A DNA stretch of 64,000 bases from assembly GCF_000255295.1 (NCBI RefSeq), contig NC_017030.1, positions 7,352,328 through 7,416,327 on the forward strand. Direction: 5' to 3'. The stretch comes from Corallococcus coralloides DSM 2259. Lineage in GTDB: Bacteria > Myxococcota > Myxococcia > Myxococcales > Myxococcaceae. Of the stretch, positions 1 to 8,859 are shown piece by piece. The number at the start of each line of letters is the position of its first letter. Position 1 is the stretch's first letter. The notes under the pieces were generated by a model. The model worked only from the letters and a program-made list of their open reading frames with translations, was not told the origin of the DNA and did no database searches. A program made the translations under genes and the position numbers.

Positions 1-738
1 GTTCATGCTCGCGGAGTCGCCGTAGAAGTCGTCGAACACCGCGTCGCTGCGCTGCCCCTGCCCCAGTGACGCGGACGCGAACGCGCTCAGGCCCGGCGCG
101 CTCTCGAAGACCTTGCGGCCGGACACCGTGAGGCTGCGCCGGCCCAGGCCGTGCGTCAGCTGTCCGTACGTGCCCACCACCAGCGCGTCCGTGCTGCCCT
201 GGATGCCCCGGGTGATGACGTTGATGACGGCCAGCTCCGCGTTGCCGCCATAGATGACGGAGCCGGGGCCGCGCACGACCTCGATGCGCTCGATCAGCTC
301 CACCGGGAACTCGTGGCCCAGCTGCATGGTGGAGTAGAGCTGCTCGTTCATCTCCTTGCCGTCGATGATGAGCAGCACCTTGCCTTCCTGGCCCCACAGG
401 CCCCGGAAGCCCGGTCCCACCGTGCCCTGCACGTCCACGCCGAAGAAGAAGCCGGGCACCTGCAACAGCACGTCCATCAGGTCCCGCGCACCGGAGGCGC
501 GAATCTCATCCGCGGTGATGGCCGTCACCACGGCTGGCGAGTCATGCAGCTTCGTGATGGCGAACGACGCCACCTGGCTGTGCACCTCCGGCTCCTCCTC
601 CAACTGCTCCTGGGCGGAGGGCGTCTCCGGTGGACCCGGGTTCAGGGTGGGCTCCGGCGCCGTCTGCGCGAAGCCCGTGCCCGCGCCCAGCAGCGCAAGC
701 CATACACACACACGACGCCCGTGCCTGGTGAAACCCAT
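1..738 (-). CDS. TonB-dependent receptor, N-terminal part (runs off the left edge)
   Basis: Outer-membrane receptor for energised uptake of a siderophore, cofactor or oligomer. The 246 visible codons have no stop and continue beyond base 1. An N-terminal signal peptide ends near GTGFAQ and a short proline-rich linker follows. Then comes a plug domain with the usual signatures: VTAITADEIRASGARDLMDVL, VPGFFFGVDVQG, RIEVVRGPGSVIYGGNA and INVITR. The ATG at 738 has AGAAGG about 9 bases upstream. The gene follows the PEGA gene by 79 bases on the same strand, so it may be the last gene of a kinase-PEGA-receptor unit. The barrel is missing, so the ligand cannot be predicted. The family call is secure. 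Confidence 0.85.
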   Translation of the reverse strand, partial: MGFTRHGRRVCVWLALLGAGTGFAQTAPEPTLNPGPPETPSAQEQLEEEPEVHSQVASFAITKLHDSPAVVTAITADEIRASGARDLMDVLLQVPGFFFGVDVQGTVGPGFRGLWGQEGKVLLIIDGKEMNEQLYSTMQLGHEFPVELIERIEVVRGPGSVIYGGNAELAVINVITRGIQGSTDALVVGTYGQLTHGLGRRSLTVSGRKVFESAPGLSAFASASLGQGQRSDAVFDDFYGDSASMN

Positions 739-817
739 ACGAAACAACCTTCTCGAAGTTGGGGGGGTAGCTTCTGGGACTACGAATGCTGCGTCGAATG
801 CGGGGGTGAGCCTTGCT

Positions 818-1909
818 TCACTTCACGCGCACGCGGGTGCTGCGGCCCGGTTCGACCTCCACCGTCATGCGCCGCTTCACCTCGCCGTTGACGCGAACTT
901 CGACCTTCGCGGGTCCGGACGGCAGGGCCTGCGCGGAGATGGGCGGAAAGCCGTACGGCCGGCCGTTGATCCACACCTCGCCGTAGAGCCCCGGAGACGT
1001 CACCTCCAGGTCGCCTCGCTGCGCCGCCACGGCGGCCTTGGCCACGGAGGGCTCCGGCGGCTTCGTGGGCTCCGGGTCGCGAGGGGACGCCACGGTTCCA
1101 TCCGCCGCCGGGGGCGAGGCCGGGGTAACAGCCGCCACCGGCGCCACGGCCGGCTTCTGCGCGGGCGGCGCCAATTCCCCGGTGAGGTCGCGGTTGAGCG
1201 AGCGCACCGAGTCCGCGTCCACCTCCACCGTCTCCTCGTACAGGCGGCGGTCGCCCTGCGCGAGCACCACGCGGTGCGTGCCCGCGGACACCGGCAGCCG
1301 CGCAGGCGTCAGGTCCACCGCCCTGCCATCCACCATCACCACCAGCCCCGGCGGCGTGGACGTCACCAGCAGGAGCCCACCCTTCGCATCCTCCTGCGCG
1401 GCGGCCGGAGTGGCCTGCTGCTCGCGGGCGGCCCGCGCGGCGGCGAGCTTCGCGGCGCGCGTGCGGGGCGGCGCGCGGGTGTGCGCCGGCTCACGCGGCG
1501 TGGGCGCCTGCGCGGTCTTCGACTGCTCACGCGAGCGCAGGTCGGTGGCGATGCCCAACAGCCGCGTCAGGTCGCTGTCCCTGTCATCCGGACGCAGCTT
1601 GAGCGCTTCCGTGAACTGCTCGACCGCGCGCTCGTAGTCTCGGTCCTCCAGCGCGGCCAGGCCCGACGCGCGCAGCGCCCGCACCAGCCCCGCGTTCGCG
1701 TCCTCCTTGGGCGGGGCCACGGCCGCCACGGTCGGAGGCGGGGCCACGGCGGGCGTGGGTTCGGGAGGCCGCGCGGCGACGGGCTCGGGCTGCGCGGCCT
1801 TGCGCGAGCGGACCACCAGGTACGCCCCGGCGTTCACGGCCACGGTGCCCAGCAGGATGACGGCGACCCAGGTCTTCTGATTCTTCACGTTCAAAGTCCC
1901 ACTTCCCAC
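818..1909 (-). CDS. PEGA domain protein with TPR-like segment and N-terminal membrane anchor
   Basis: The 363-residue protein has a single hydrophobic segment at about residues 14-32 (WVAVILLGTVAVNAGAYLVV). A Pro/Ala-rich linker follows, then a short TPR-like helical pair (about 75-115, ALEDRDYERAVEQFTEALKLRPDD). A PEGA-type beta-sandwich (about 175-245, LLVTSTPPGLVVMVDGRAV) comes next, and a second, weaker PEGA-like repeat (about 295-363) ends in basic residues. PEGA domains are common in myxobacterial surface and kinase-linked proteins; no enzymatic motif is visible. It starts 22 bases after the kinase stop, suggesting one transcript. The start is GTG; an in-frame GTG at 1888 is also possible. 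The precise role is unknown. Confidence 0.8.
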   Translation of the reverse strand: MGSGTLNVKNQKTWVAVILLGTVAVNAGAYLVVRSRKAAQPEPVAARPPEPTPAVAPPPTVAAVAPPKEDANAGLVRALRASGLAALEDRDYERAVEQFTEALKLRPDDRDSDLTRLLGIATDLRSREQSKTAQAPTPREPAHTRAPPRTRAAKLAAARAAREQQATPAAAQEDAKGGLLLVTSTPPGLVVMVDGRAVDLTPARLPVSAGTHRVVLAQGDRRLYEETVEVDADSVRSLNRDLTGELAPPAQKPAVAPVAAVTPASPPAADGTVASPRDPEPTKPPEPSVAKAAVAAQRGDLEVTSPGLYGEVWINGRPYGFPPISAQALPSGPAKVEVRVNGEVKRRMTVEVEPGRSTRVRVK

Positions 1910-1931
1910 GACGACACGGTGCGCCCGCGCT

Positions 1932-3236
1932 TCACGCGATGAACAGCCAGAACACCGCGCTGCCCACCAGCGCGACGCCCGCCGCCGCGGCCAGTCCCCA
2001 GGGGAACGCCCCGTCCGCGGCCGCCTGCTCCGGCGGCGGGATGACGCCCGTGGTGGAGCCCGTCCCGGTGCTCCGGGGCATCATGCCCGTGGGCACCAGC
2101 GCGCTCGGCTCGCGCAGGTCCACCGCGTGCTCCGGTGGCGCGAAGGGCGACGGGCCGGAGATGCCGGTGGGCGTGCGCGTGGAGCCCATGCCCGAAGCGT
2201 CCGCGGACGCTCCCGGCGACGAGCCTGGCATGGACCCCGGCACCGCCAGCGCGGTGGACACGCGGCCGGAGGCATCCGGCGGAAAGAGCGTGGCCATCAG
2301 CGACGCCAGCTCCCGGCCGCCGGACGTCCAGTGCTGCGCCGTGCGGTAGCGCTCCAGGTCGTCGTGCAGCTCGCGCGCCGTCTGGTAGCGCTGCGCGGGG
2401 TCCTTCGCCAGGCACTTGAGCAGGATGCGCTCCAGGTCCGGCGGGAAGCCCGGGGCCACGTGCGACGGCGGCGGCACGTCCCCCGCCGACGCGGCCATGA
2501 TGGTGGCCTCCATCGAGTCGCGCTTGAACAGCCGGCGCCCGGTGGACGCCTCGTAGAGCACGATGCCCAGCGAATACAGGTCCGAGCGGTGATCCAGCTC
2601 CCGGTTCGTTATCTGCTCCGGGGACATGTACGCGTACTTGCCCTTCACCACCCCCGCCACCGTGCGCTCCAGGTTCACGGAGCTCTTCACGATGCCGAAG
2701 TCCGCCAGCTTCACGATGCCGTCGCGCGACACCAGCACGTTGCCCGGCGTGATGTCCCGGTGCACCAGCTTCAGCGGCGTCCCGTCCGACAGCGTCTTCG
2801 CGTGCGCGTACGTGAGCGCGTCCGACATGGCCAGGCCCACGTCCACCGTCACCCGAGGGCCCAGCGGGATGTTGGCCGCCGCCGCGTGCCGCATGATTCG
2901 GTCCAGCGACTGGCCCTGGATCCACTCCATCGCCAGGTAGTACTGACCGTCGATCTTCCCGAAGTCGAACACCTGCACGATGTTCGGGTGCGTCAGCAGC
3001 GCCGCCACCTTCGCCTCGTCCGCGAACATCCGCGCGAAGGGCTCCAGGTTCGCGTACTCCGGCAGGATGCGCTTGATGACGCACGCCTTGGAGAAGCCGT
3101 CCGGCCCGTCGATGGTCGCCAGGAACAGATGCGCCATCCCGCCCGTGGCGAGCCGCTGCACCATTCGGTACTTCCCGAAGAGGATGTCCACCCCGGGTGC
3201 GGCCGGCGAAGGCGTCGCGGTATCAACCCTGTTCAA
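1932..3236 (-). CDS. Membrane-anchored Hanks-type Ser/Thr protein kinase
   Basis: Eukaryotic-like protein kinase. Seen directly: a glycine loop LATGGMAHLFLA, the ATP-binding lysine in VIKRI (about residue 55), the catalytic loop HRDITPGNV, the DFG motif and the SPE version of APE. A Pro/Ser-rich linker follows the kinase domain, and a C-terminal transmembrane segment (WGLAAAAGVALVGSAVFWLF) ends the protein, placing the kinase on the cytoplasmic face. The start chosen is TTG at 3236, preceded by GGGAG at a 6-base spacing. A longer frame opens with GTG at 3308, but it has no ribosome site and poor codon bias. A lone TTGACA at 3313-3318 has no matching -10 box. The neighbouring PEGA protein is a plausible partner or substrate by context only. 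Confidence 0.9.
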   Translation of the reverse strand: MNRVDTATPSPAAPGVDILFGKYRMVQRLATGGMAHLFLATIDGPDGFSKACVIKRILPEYANLEPFARMFADEAKVAALLTHPNIVQVFDFGKIDGQYYLAMEWIQGQSLDRIMRHAAAANIPLGPRVTVDVGLAMSDALTYAHAKTLSDGTPLKLVHRDITPGNVLVSRDGIVKLADFGIVKSSVNLERTVAGVVKGKYAYMSPEQITNRELDHRSDLYSLGIVLYEASTGRRLFKRDSMEATIMAASAGDVPPPSHVAPGFPPDLERILLKCLAKDPAQRYQTARELHDDLERYRTAQHWTSGGRELASLMATLFPPDASGRVSTALAVPGSMPGSSPGASADASGMGSTRTPTGISGPSPFAPPEHAVDLREPSALVPTGMMPRSTGTGSTTGVIPPPEQAAADGAFPWGLAAAAGVALVGSAVFWLFIA

Positions 3237-3402
3237 ATTGTACTCCCGGGACGGAACTCGCAATTCCCGGAAGATACCTATGCCGAGACCTCCCCACAAG
3301 TTTCGCACAACGTGTCAACAGGTTTTACAGAGAATACACTTTAACAACGTGATGGATCGCTGACACACGGGGCGTCCGGCATATCCTCGCGGTCCTCCGC
3401 GC

Positions 3403-4743
3403 ATGGCGACCTCCCCTTCCGACGCCCCGTCCCCGCTGGCCGCTCCCCGTCCGCTGTCCGCCCGGGATATCCGAACCCTGGGGCTGGCGGCGCTGGGGGG
3501 CGCGCTGGAGTTCTATGACTTCATCATCTTCGTGTTCTTCACGGCGGTGATGGGGAAGCTGTTCTTCCCTCCGGAGACAGCGGACTGGCTGCGGCAATTG
3601 CAGACGTTCGGCCTGTTCGCGGCGGGGTACCTGGCGCGTCCGTTGGGCGGCATCGTGATGGCGCACTTCGGGGACCGGACCGGGCGCAAGCGGATGTTCA
3701 CGTTGAGCGTCTTCCTGATGTCGGTGCCCACGCTGTGCATGGGCCTGTTGCCCACGTTCGCCACGGCCGGGTACGCGGCGCCGCTGCTGCTGCTCACGCT
3801 GCGGCTGCTCCAGGGCGCGGCGGTGGGCGGCGAGGTGCCGGGCGCGTGGGTCTTCGTCTCCGAGCACGTGCCGGAGCGCCGCGTGGGCCTGGCGTGCGGG
3901 ACGCTCACCTCCGGGCTCACGCTGGGCATCCTGTTGGGCTCGCTGGTGGCCACGGCGGTCAACACCGCCTTCACGCCGGAGCAGGTGCTGGCGTACGGCT
4001 GGCGATTTCCCTTCGTGGTGGGCGGCGTGTTCGGCTTCTTCGCCGTGTTCCTGCGCCGCTGGCTCCAGGAGACGCCCGTCTTCGAGGAGATGCGCCAGAA
4101 GAAGGCGCTCGTGCGCGAGCTGCCGCTCAAGGCCGCGCTCCAGGGCCACGCGCCCGCCGTCGTCGTGTCCATGCTGTTCACCTGGGTGCTCACCGCGGGC
4201 ATCGTGGTGGTCATCCTGATGACGCCCACGCTGATGCAGCAGCTGCACGGCATCCCGCCCGCGAAGGCGCTGGCGGCCAACAGCGTGGCCACGCTCACGC
4301 TCACGGTGGGCTGCATCTGCTACGGGCTGCTCGCGGACCGGCTGGGGCCCACGCGGGCCATGGCCATCGGCTCGGGGATGCTGCTCGTCGCCGCGCAGCT
4401 GTTCTACCGGGGCGTGGCGAGCGCGCCGGAGCACCTGGTGCCGCTCTACGCGGGCGTGGGGTTCTGCGTGGGCGTGGCCGGCGTGGTGCCCGCGGTGATG
4501 GTGCAGGCCTTCCCTCCGGCGGTGCGCTTCTCCGGCCTGTCGTTCTCCTACAACGTGGCGTACGCGCTGTTCGGTGGCCTCACGCCGCTCGCCGTCACGC
4601 TGGCCTTGAAGCAGAGCCCGCTCGCGCCCGCGCACTACGTCTCCGCGGTGTGCGCGGTGGGACTCGTGGTGTCTCTCCTGCTCTTCCGGGGCTTCAGCGC
4701 CCGCACCGGCATTCCGGACGAACATCCCGCGCCGTCGCGCTGA
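3403..4743 (+). CDS. MFS transporter of the metabolite:H+ symporter (MHS) type
   Basis: A 446-residue polytopic membrane protein with about twelve hydrophobic segments. It resembles ProP/citrate/dicarboxylate symporters. Residues near 35-50 (GGALEFYDFIIFVFF) match the MHS N-terminal signature. GDRTGRKRMF, near residue 90, is the MFS loop 2-3 motif, and RLLQGAAVGGEVPGA is the TM4-5 motif. Substrates in this group are small organic acids or osmolytes such as proline and betaine; the sequence does not decide which. It is divergent from the kinase gene across a short AT-richer gap and monocistronic, followed by a hairpin at 4768-4788. The ATG at 3403 is the first in frame. Confidence 0.88.
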   Translation: MATSPSDAPSPLAAPRPLSARDIRTLGLAALGGALEFYDFIIFVFFTAVMGKLFFPPETADWLRQLQTFGLFAAGYLARPLGGIVMAHFGDRTGRKRMFTLSVFLMSVPTLCMGLLPTFATAGYAAPLLLLTLRLLQGAAVGGEVPGAWVFVSEHVPERRVGLACGTLTSGLTLGILLGSLVATAVNTAFTPEQVLAYGWRFPFVVGGVFGFFAVFLRRWLQETPVFEEMRQKKALVRELPLKAALQGHAPAVVVSMLFTWVLTAGIVVVILMTPTLMQQLHGIPPAKALAANSVATLTLTVGCICYGLLADRLGPTRAMAIGSGMLLVAAQLFYRGVASAPEHLVPLYAGVGFCVGVAGVVPAVMVQAFPPAVRFSGLSFSYNVAYALFGGLTPLAVTLALKQSPLAPAHYVSAVCAVGLVVSLLLFRGFSARTGIPDEHPAPSR

Positions 4744-4767
4744 CGCCCGGTGGGACGGCTGCCAGGC

Positions 4768-4788
4768 GGCCGGTGGTGTTGACCGGTC
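4768..4788 (+). terminator. Terminator-like hairpin after the MHS transporter
   Basis: The arms GGCCGGT and ACCGGTC pair over 7 bp (one G:T) around a 7-base loop, 24 bases past the transporter stop. There is no T-tract. The rest of 4744-4974 (231 bases) shows no gene. Confidence 0.3.
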
Positions 4789-4974
4789 GCCGATCCGCCC
4801 GGGGCGTGGAATCACCAGACTGGCTCCCTCTGGGGGTGTCGGCTATGCCACGCAGCCAACACAGGGCGCTTCGGGCATGCCCTGCTCGGCCCTCGTGCCC
4901 ACCTTGTCCCGGCGCGTTCTTCCGAACGGCGGAAGCCCCGCGCGCTTTGCCCTCGCCGTCCGACGGACTCCGGA

Positions 4975-6444
4975 ATGCCCAGCAGCAAGACTCCTCTCTT
5001 CCAGAGCGGCATCCCCAGCTTCGACGTCCTCCTGGGCGGTGGCATTCCTCCGCGCCAGTCCTTCATCGTCACCGGCACGCCGGGGTCGGGGAAGACCGTG
5101 CTGTGCAGCCAGGTGGCCTTCGCGGCCGCGGCGCGCGGCGTGCCCGTGGTCGTGGTCACCGTCACCTCGGAGCCCCACGACAAGCTGATGGAGGCGCTGG
5201 CCACCTTCTCCTTCTTCCAGCCGGAGCTGCTGGGCGAGAAGCTCTTCCTCATCAGCGCCTACTCCGCGCTCAAACGGGGCCCCAAGGAGGCCCGGGAGCT
5301 GATCCTCCAGACGGTGCGCGAGCGCGGCGCGGCCATGCTCTTCATCGACGGGCTGCGCTCCATCCGGGACCTCTGGCAGGACGAGGCCCGGCTGCGCGAG
5401 TTCCTCTACGAGCTGGGCATTGGCCTTGCCGCATGCAACTGCATTGGCCTGTTCACCACGGAGTACCCGCTGGGGCGCTTGATGGAGCTGCCGGAGGCCA
5501 CCACGGTGGACGGCATCGTGGCGCTGTCCGTCCAGCCTCACGGCTCCCGCCGGGTGCGCCGGGTGGAGGTGGTGAAGCTGCGCGGCCGGCCCCACCTCGT
5601 GGGTGAACACCCCATGCTCATGCGCAAGAGCGGCGTGGAGTTCATCCCGCGCCTGGAGGCCGTCCCCATGGAGCTCCGGGACGAGCCGCCCACGCTCAAG
5701 CGCATGGGGTTCGGGCTTCCAGAGCTGGATGCGCTGATGCACGGGGGGCTTCCGGAGCTCAGCACCACGATGCTCGCGGGGAGCATGGGCATTGGAAAGA
5801 CGCTGGTGGCCCTGCACTTCGCCGCGGATGGCGCGCGCAACGGGCAGAAGTCGCTCTTCGTCTCCTTCTTCGATGCTCCGGCCATGCTCCGGGCCCGCGC
5901 CCAGCGCGTGGGACTGGACGTGGCCCCGCTCCTGGACGACGGACGGCTGATGCTGCGCTACCTGCCGCCCATGGAGTTGGAGGCGGACGAGATCATCCGG
6001 GACCTGTTGGATCAGGTGGACGCGCTCGGCGTCCGGCGGCTGGTGCTGGACGGGCTCACGGAGCTGGAGCTGTCCATCCTGGACCCCATGCGGCGGCGCA
6101 CCTTCCTGGCGTCGCTGGCGATGCGGCTGCGCATGCGGGGGGTCACCACCGTGTTCACCCGCGAGGTGTCGAAGATCGTGGGCACGGAGCTGGACTTCAA
6201 CGACGCGCCTGTCGCCAGCCTGGGAGAGAACCTGCTGCTCCTGCGCTACGTGGAGCTGCACGGCCAGATGCACCGCCTGCTGTCCGTGCTCAAGATGCGC
6301 GACAGCGAATACACCGCGGACCTGCGCGAGTTCCAGATCAACAACACGGGCTTGAAGGTGCTCGCCCCGCTGAGCTCCGCCATGGGCCTGCTCACCGGAC
6401 AGGCCCGCCCCCTGGGCACTACCATTGGAGGAGTGGGTGAATGA
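4975..6444 (+). CDS. Two-domain KaiC-like RecA-fold ATPase
   Basis: This 489-residue protein consists of two tandem KaiC/RAD55-type ATPase domains. Domain 1 (about 1-235) opens with SGIPSFDVLLGGGIP and carries Walker A GTPGSGKT (34-41) and a Walker B region (AMLFIDGLRSI). Domain 2 (about 240-470) opens with GFGLPELDALMHGGLP. Its P-loop, GSMGIGKT, is variant, and its Walker B region is RRLVLDGLTELE. The architecture matches KaiC family members outside cyanobacteria; no KaiA or KaiB gene is nearby. The stop overlaps the start of a receiver-histidine kinase gene by ATGA, so the two are translationally coupled and probably work together as a signalling unit. Output and partner are unknown. Confidence 0.85.
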   Translation: MPSSKTPLFQSGIPSFDVLLGGGIPPRQSFIVTGTPGSGKTVLCSQVAFAAAARGVPVVVVTVTSEPHDKLMEALATFSFFQPELLGEKLFLISAYSALKRGPKEARELILQTVRERGAAMLFIDGLRSIRDLWQDEARLREFLYELGIGLAACNCIGLFTTEYPLGRLMELPEATTVDGIVALSVQPHGSRRVRRVEVVKLRGRPHLVGEHPMLMRKSGVEFIPRLEAVPMELRDEPPTLKRMGFGLPELDALMHGGLPELSTTMLAGSMGIGKTLVALHFAADGARNGQKSLFVSFFDAPAMLRARAQRVGLDVAPLLDDGRLMLRYLPPMELEADEIIRDLLDQVDALGVRRLVLDGLTELELSILDPMRRRTFLASLAMRLRMRGVTTVFTREVSKIVGTELDFNDAPVASLGENLLLLRYVELHGQMHRLLSVLKMRDSEYTADLREFQINNTGLKVLAPLSSAMGLLTGQARPLGTTIGGVGE

Positions 6445-7517
6445 GCCTGGTCCTCATCGCGGAGGATGAAGAGGCGCTCCTGGAGGTCTTCTCCGAAGTG
6501 GTGGAGGACCTGGGCCACCGCGTGGTGCGCGCGCACAACGGCGAGGAGGCCCTGCTGCTCGCCCGCACGGAGACGCCGGACCTGGTGGTCAGCGACCACA
6601 TGATGCCGCGCAAGACGGGCATGCAGCTCTTGCACGCCATGCGCTCGGAGCCCACCTTGTCGGACGTGCCCTTCCTGCTCCTGAGCGCGGCGCGGCCGCA
6701 GGGGCGTGAGGCCGCGCAGACGTTCCTCGCGAAGCCGGTGGACCTGTCCACCTTCGAGCAGGCGGTGAGCCAGGCGCTCCAGCACCACCAGGCCGCCCAC
6801 CAGGAGGCGCCCCCCGCCGCGCGCGAGGCCCCCAACGCCCTGAGCCTGGCCCGCGAGGAGATGCTCAACTGGGTGGCGCACGAGCTGAAGACGCCGCTCA
6901 GCTCCGCGCGGCTCAACACGCAGCTGCTCCTGCGCAAGGTGCAGAAGCGAGGCATCGACGACGAGCGCCGCTCCGCGGAGGCCATCCTGCGCCAGCTGGA
7001 CCGGATGAACGGGCTGGTGACGTCCATCCTGGACGCCTCGCGGCTGGCGGATGGGAAGCTGGAGCTGAAGCTTTCGCCCACGGAGCTGACGCCGTTCCTC
7101 CAGGAGTTCGTCCAGGAGTGGCGCGAGCTGCAGCCGGACTTCGACTTCTCCTTCCACGCCCTGGATCCGGTGGAGCCGCTGATGCTGGACGCGGAGCGGC
7201 TGCGCCAGGTGCTCAACAACCTGGTGTCCAACGCGGTGAAGTACAGCGGCACGTCGCGCCACGTCGAAATGGGCCTGACGCTCAACCCGGGCCTCGTCCT
7301 CATCCACGTGCGCGACTGGGGCGTGGGCATTCCCGCCAACGCCCTGCCCCACGTCTTCGACCGCTTCCAGCGCGCGGACGAGGACCGCGGACGAGGCCAC
7401 GGCCTGGGCCTCTTCATCGCCGCCGCGCTCGCGAAGCTGCACGGAGGTTCGCTCTCCGCACGCTCCACCCTGGGTGAAGGCTCCACCTTCACGCTGCGCC
7501 TGCCCCGGAGGAACTGA
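6441..7517 (+). CDS. Hybrid response regulator-histidine kinase (REC-HisKA-HATPase)
   Basis: A soluble 358-residue signalling protein. The N-terminal receiver domain (1-115) has acidic residues E8/D9, phosphoacceptor D52 (VVSDHMMP) and K98. The dimerisation domain carries the H-box WVAHELKTPL with H147. The C-terminal ATPase domain shows the N-box LNNLVSNAVKY, G1 DWGVGIP, F-box VFDRF and G2 GHGLGLF. There is no transmembrane or PAS sensor domain, so the input is probably phosphotransfer to the receiver or contact with the KaiC-like protein encoded by the overlapping upstream gene. No cognate DNA-binding regulator lies next to it. Confidence 0.9.
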   Translation: MSLVLIAEDEEALLEVFSEVVEDLGHRVVRAHNGEEALLLARTETPDLVVSDHMMPRKTGMQLLHAMRSEPTLSDVPFLLLSAARPQGREAAQTFLAKPVDLSTFEQAVSQALQHHQAAHQEAPPAAREAPNALSLAREEMLNWVAHELKTPLSSARLNTQLLLRKVQKRGIDDERRSAEAILRQLDRMNGLVTSILDASRLADGKLELKLSPTELTPFLQEFVQEWRELQPDFDFSFHALDPVEPLMLDAERLRQVLNNLVSNAVKYSGTSRHVEMGLTLNPGLVLIHVRDWGVGIPANALPHVFDRFQRADEDRGRGHGLGLFIAAALAKLHGGSLSARSTLGEGSTFTLRLPRRN

Positions 7518-7611
7518 AGCAGGACTGCACGTTTCCGCCGGAACTCCATCTAAACCAAACAGCTTGGAAGTCCGTGAACACCCGGCGCTCTCGGTGAATT
7601 AGAAAGCGAGT

Positions 7612-8847
7612 GTGTCCACGCCTCCTCCGTCCCGCCTGTCCTCGCTGCGCGTGCTCAGGCACCGCGACTTCGCCCTGCTGTGGAGCGGGGCGGCGCTGTC
7701 CAACATCGGCACGTGGATGGAGGTGCTGGCGCTGGGCGTGTACGTGACGAAGGTCACGGGCCGGGCGGAGTGGACGGGGGGCGTGGCGGCGCTGACGTTC
7801 CTGCCGGCCATCGTGCTGTCGCCGTTGGGTGGCGCGCTGGGGGACCGGTTCGACCGGCGCCGGGCGGTGGGCGTGGGTGCGCTGGTGCAGATGGTGCTCG
7901 CGGGCACGCTGGCGGCGCTGGCCTTCAGCGGAAGGCTGACCGTGCAGTGGGTGGCGGTCATCTCCTTCCTCAACGGCTGCGCGGTGACGCTCTTCACGCC
8001 CGCGTACTCCGCGATGATCGCCGTGTCGGTGCCGAAGGAGGACCTGCACAGCGCGCTCAGCCTCAACGCCGCGCAGAACAACCTGGGCCGCATCTGCGGG
8101 CCCGCGCTGGGGGCGCTCGTCATCGCGCACGCGGACGTGGCCTGGGCGCTGCTCCTCAACACGCTGTCCTTTGGCGCGGTGCTGCTGTCGCTCACGCGGG
8201 TGCGGGCCACCGCCGCGGGGAAGACGGCGGACTTCGGCGGCCTGTGGGCGGGCATCCTGCAGGGCTTCCGCGTGGCGCTCGCGGACGAGGCCCTGGTGGT
8301 GGCGCTGGGCGGCACGCTGGCCATCGCGGTGTGCATCGCGCCCTTCACGGCGCTGGCGCCGGTGATGGCCATCCAGGTGTTCCAGCTGGACGCGGGCGCG
8401 ACGTCGGTGCTCGTCACGTGTCAGGGCGTGGGCTCGCTCCTGGCGGCGCTGAGCGCGGGGGCGCTCGCGGACCGGCTCGGCAAGGGGCGGCTCCTGGAAG
8501 TGGGCCTGCTGCTGATTGGCCCCACGGCGGCGGCGTACTGGCTGTCACCGTCGCTGGCGGTCGCGGCGGTCGCGGTGATGGCCTTGGGCGCGCTGTACAT
8601 GCTGACGCTCACGGGGCTGTCCGCGCTGTGCCTGGCGCGCGTGTCCAACGAGCTCCAGGCGCGCATCGCCAGCCTCAGCGCGATGCTGCTCTTCGTGGGC
8701 TTCACGTTGGGCGTGTGGTTGCAGGGCGCGCTGGGGGACCGCTGGGGCATCCGGTGGGTCACCGCGAGCGCGGCCCTGGGGTTCTTCGTCCTCGCCGTGC
8801 TGTTGCGCGCCTTGCGCTCGCGCGGCTTCGCCGCCTTCGAAGTGTAA
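7612..8847 (+). CDS. MFS exporter, probable efflux partner of the NRPS product
   Basis: A 411-residue permease of the MFS_3/EntS-like group with about twelve hydrophobic segments. The N-terminus is LRHRDFALLWSGAALSNIGTWME, and loop 2-3 carries GDRFDRRRAV. This subfamily exports small molecules, including NRPS-made siderophores and peptides. It lies 12 bases before the NRPS start on the same strand, so export of that peptide or self-resistance is the natural inference. The start is GTG at 7612, the first start in a well-conserved frame. Confidence 0.85.
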   Translation: MSTPPPSRLSSLRVLRHRDFALLWSGAALSNIGTWMEVLALGVYVTKVTGRAEWTGGVAALTFLPAIVLSPLGGALGDRFDRRRAVGVGALVQMVLAGTLAALAFSGRLTVQWVAVISFLNGCAVTLFTPAYSAMIAVSVPKEDLHSALSLNAAQNNLGRICGPALGALVIAHADVAWALLLNTLSFGAVLLSLTRVRATAAGKTADFGGLWAGILQGFRVALADEALVVALGGTLAIAVCIAPFTALAPVMAIQVFQLDAGATSVLVTCQGVGSLLAALSAGALADRLGKGRLLEVGLLLIGPTAAAYWLSPSLAVAAVAVMALGALYMLTLTGLSALCLARVSNELQARIASLSAMLLFVGFTLGVWLQGALGDRWGIRWVTASAALGFFVLAVLLRALRSRGFAAFEV

Positions 8848-8859
8848 CGGAGCCTTCCG

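Noticed and set aside
3313-3318. A promoter with TTGACA for the kinase gene
   Set aside because: No acceptable -10 box is found at 15-19 bases; only the hexamer is present.
4975-6444. A circadian clock KaiC
   Set aside because: There is no KaiA or KaiB, and the second P-loop is altered. KaiC-like folds are widespread outside clocks.
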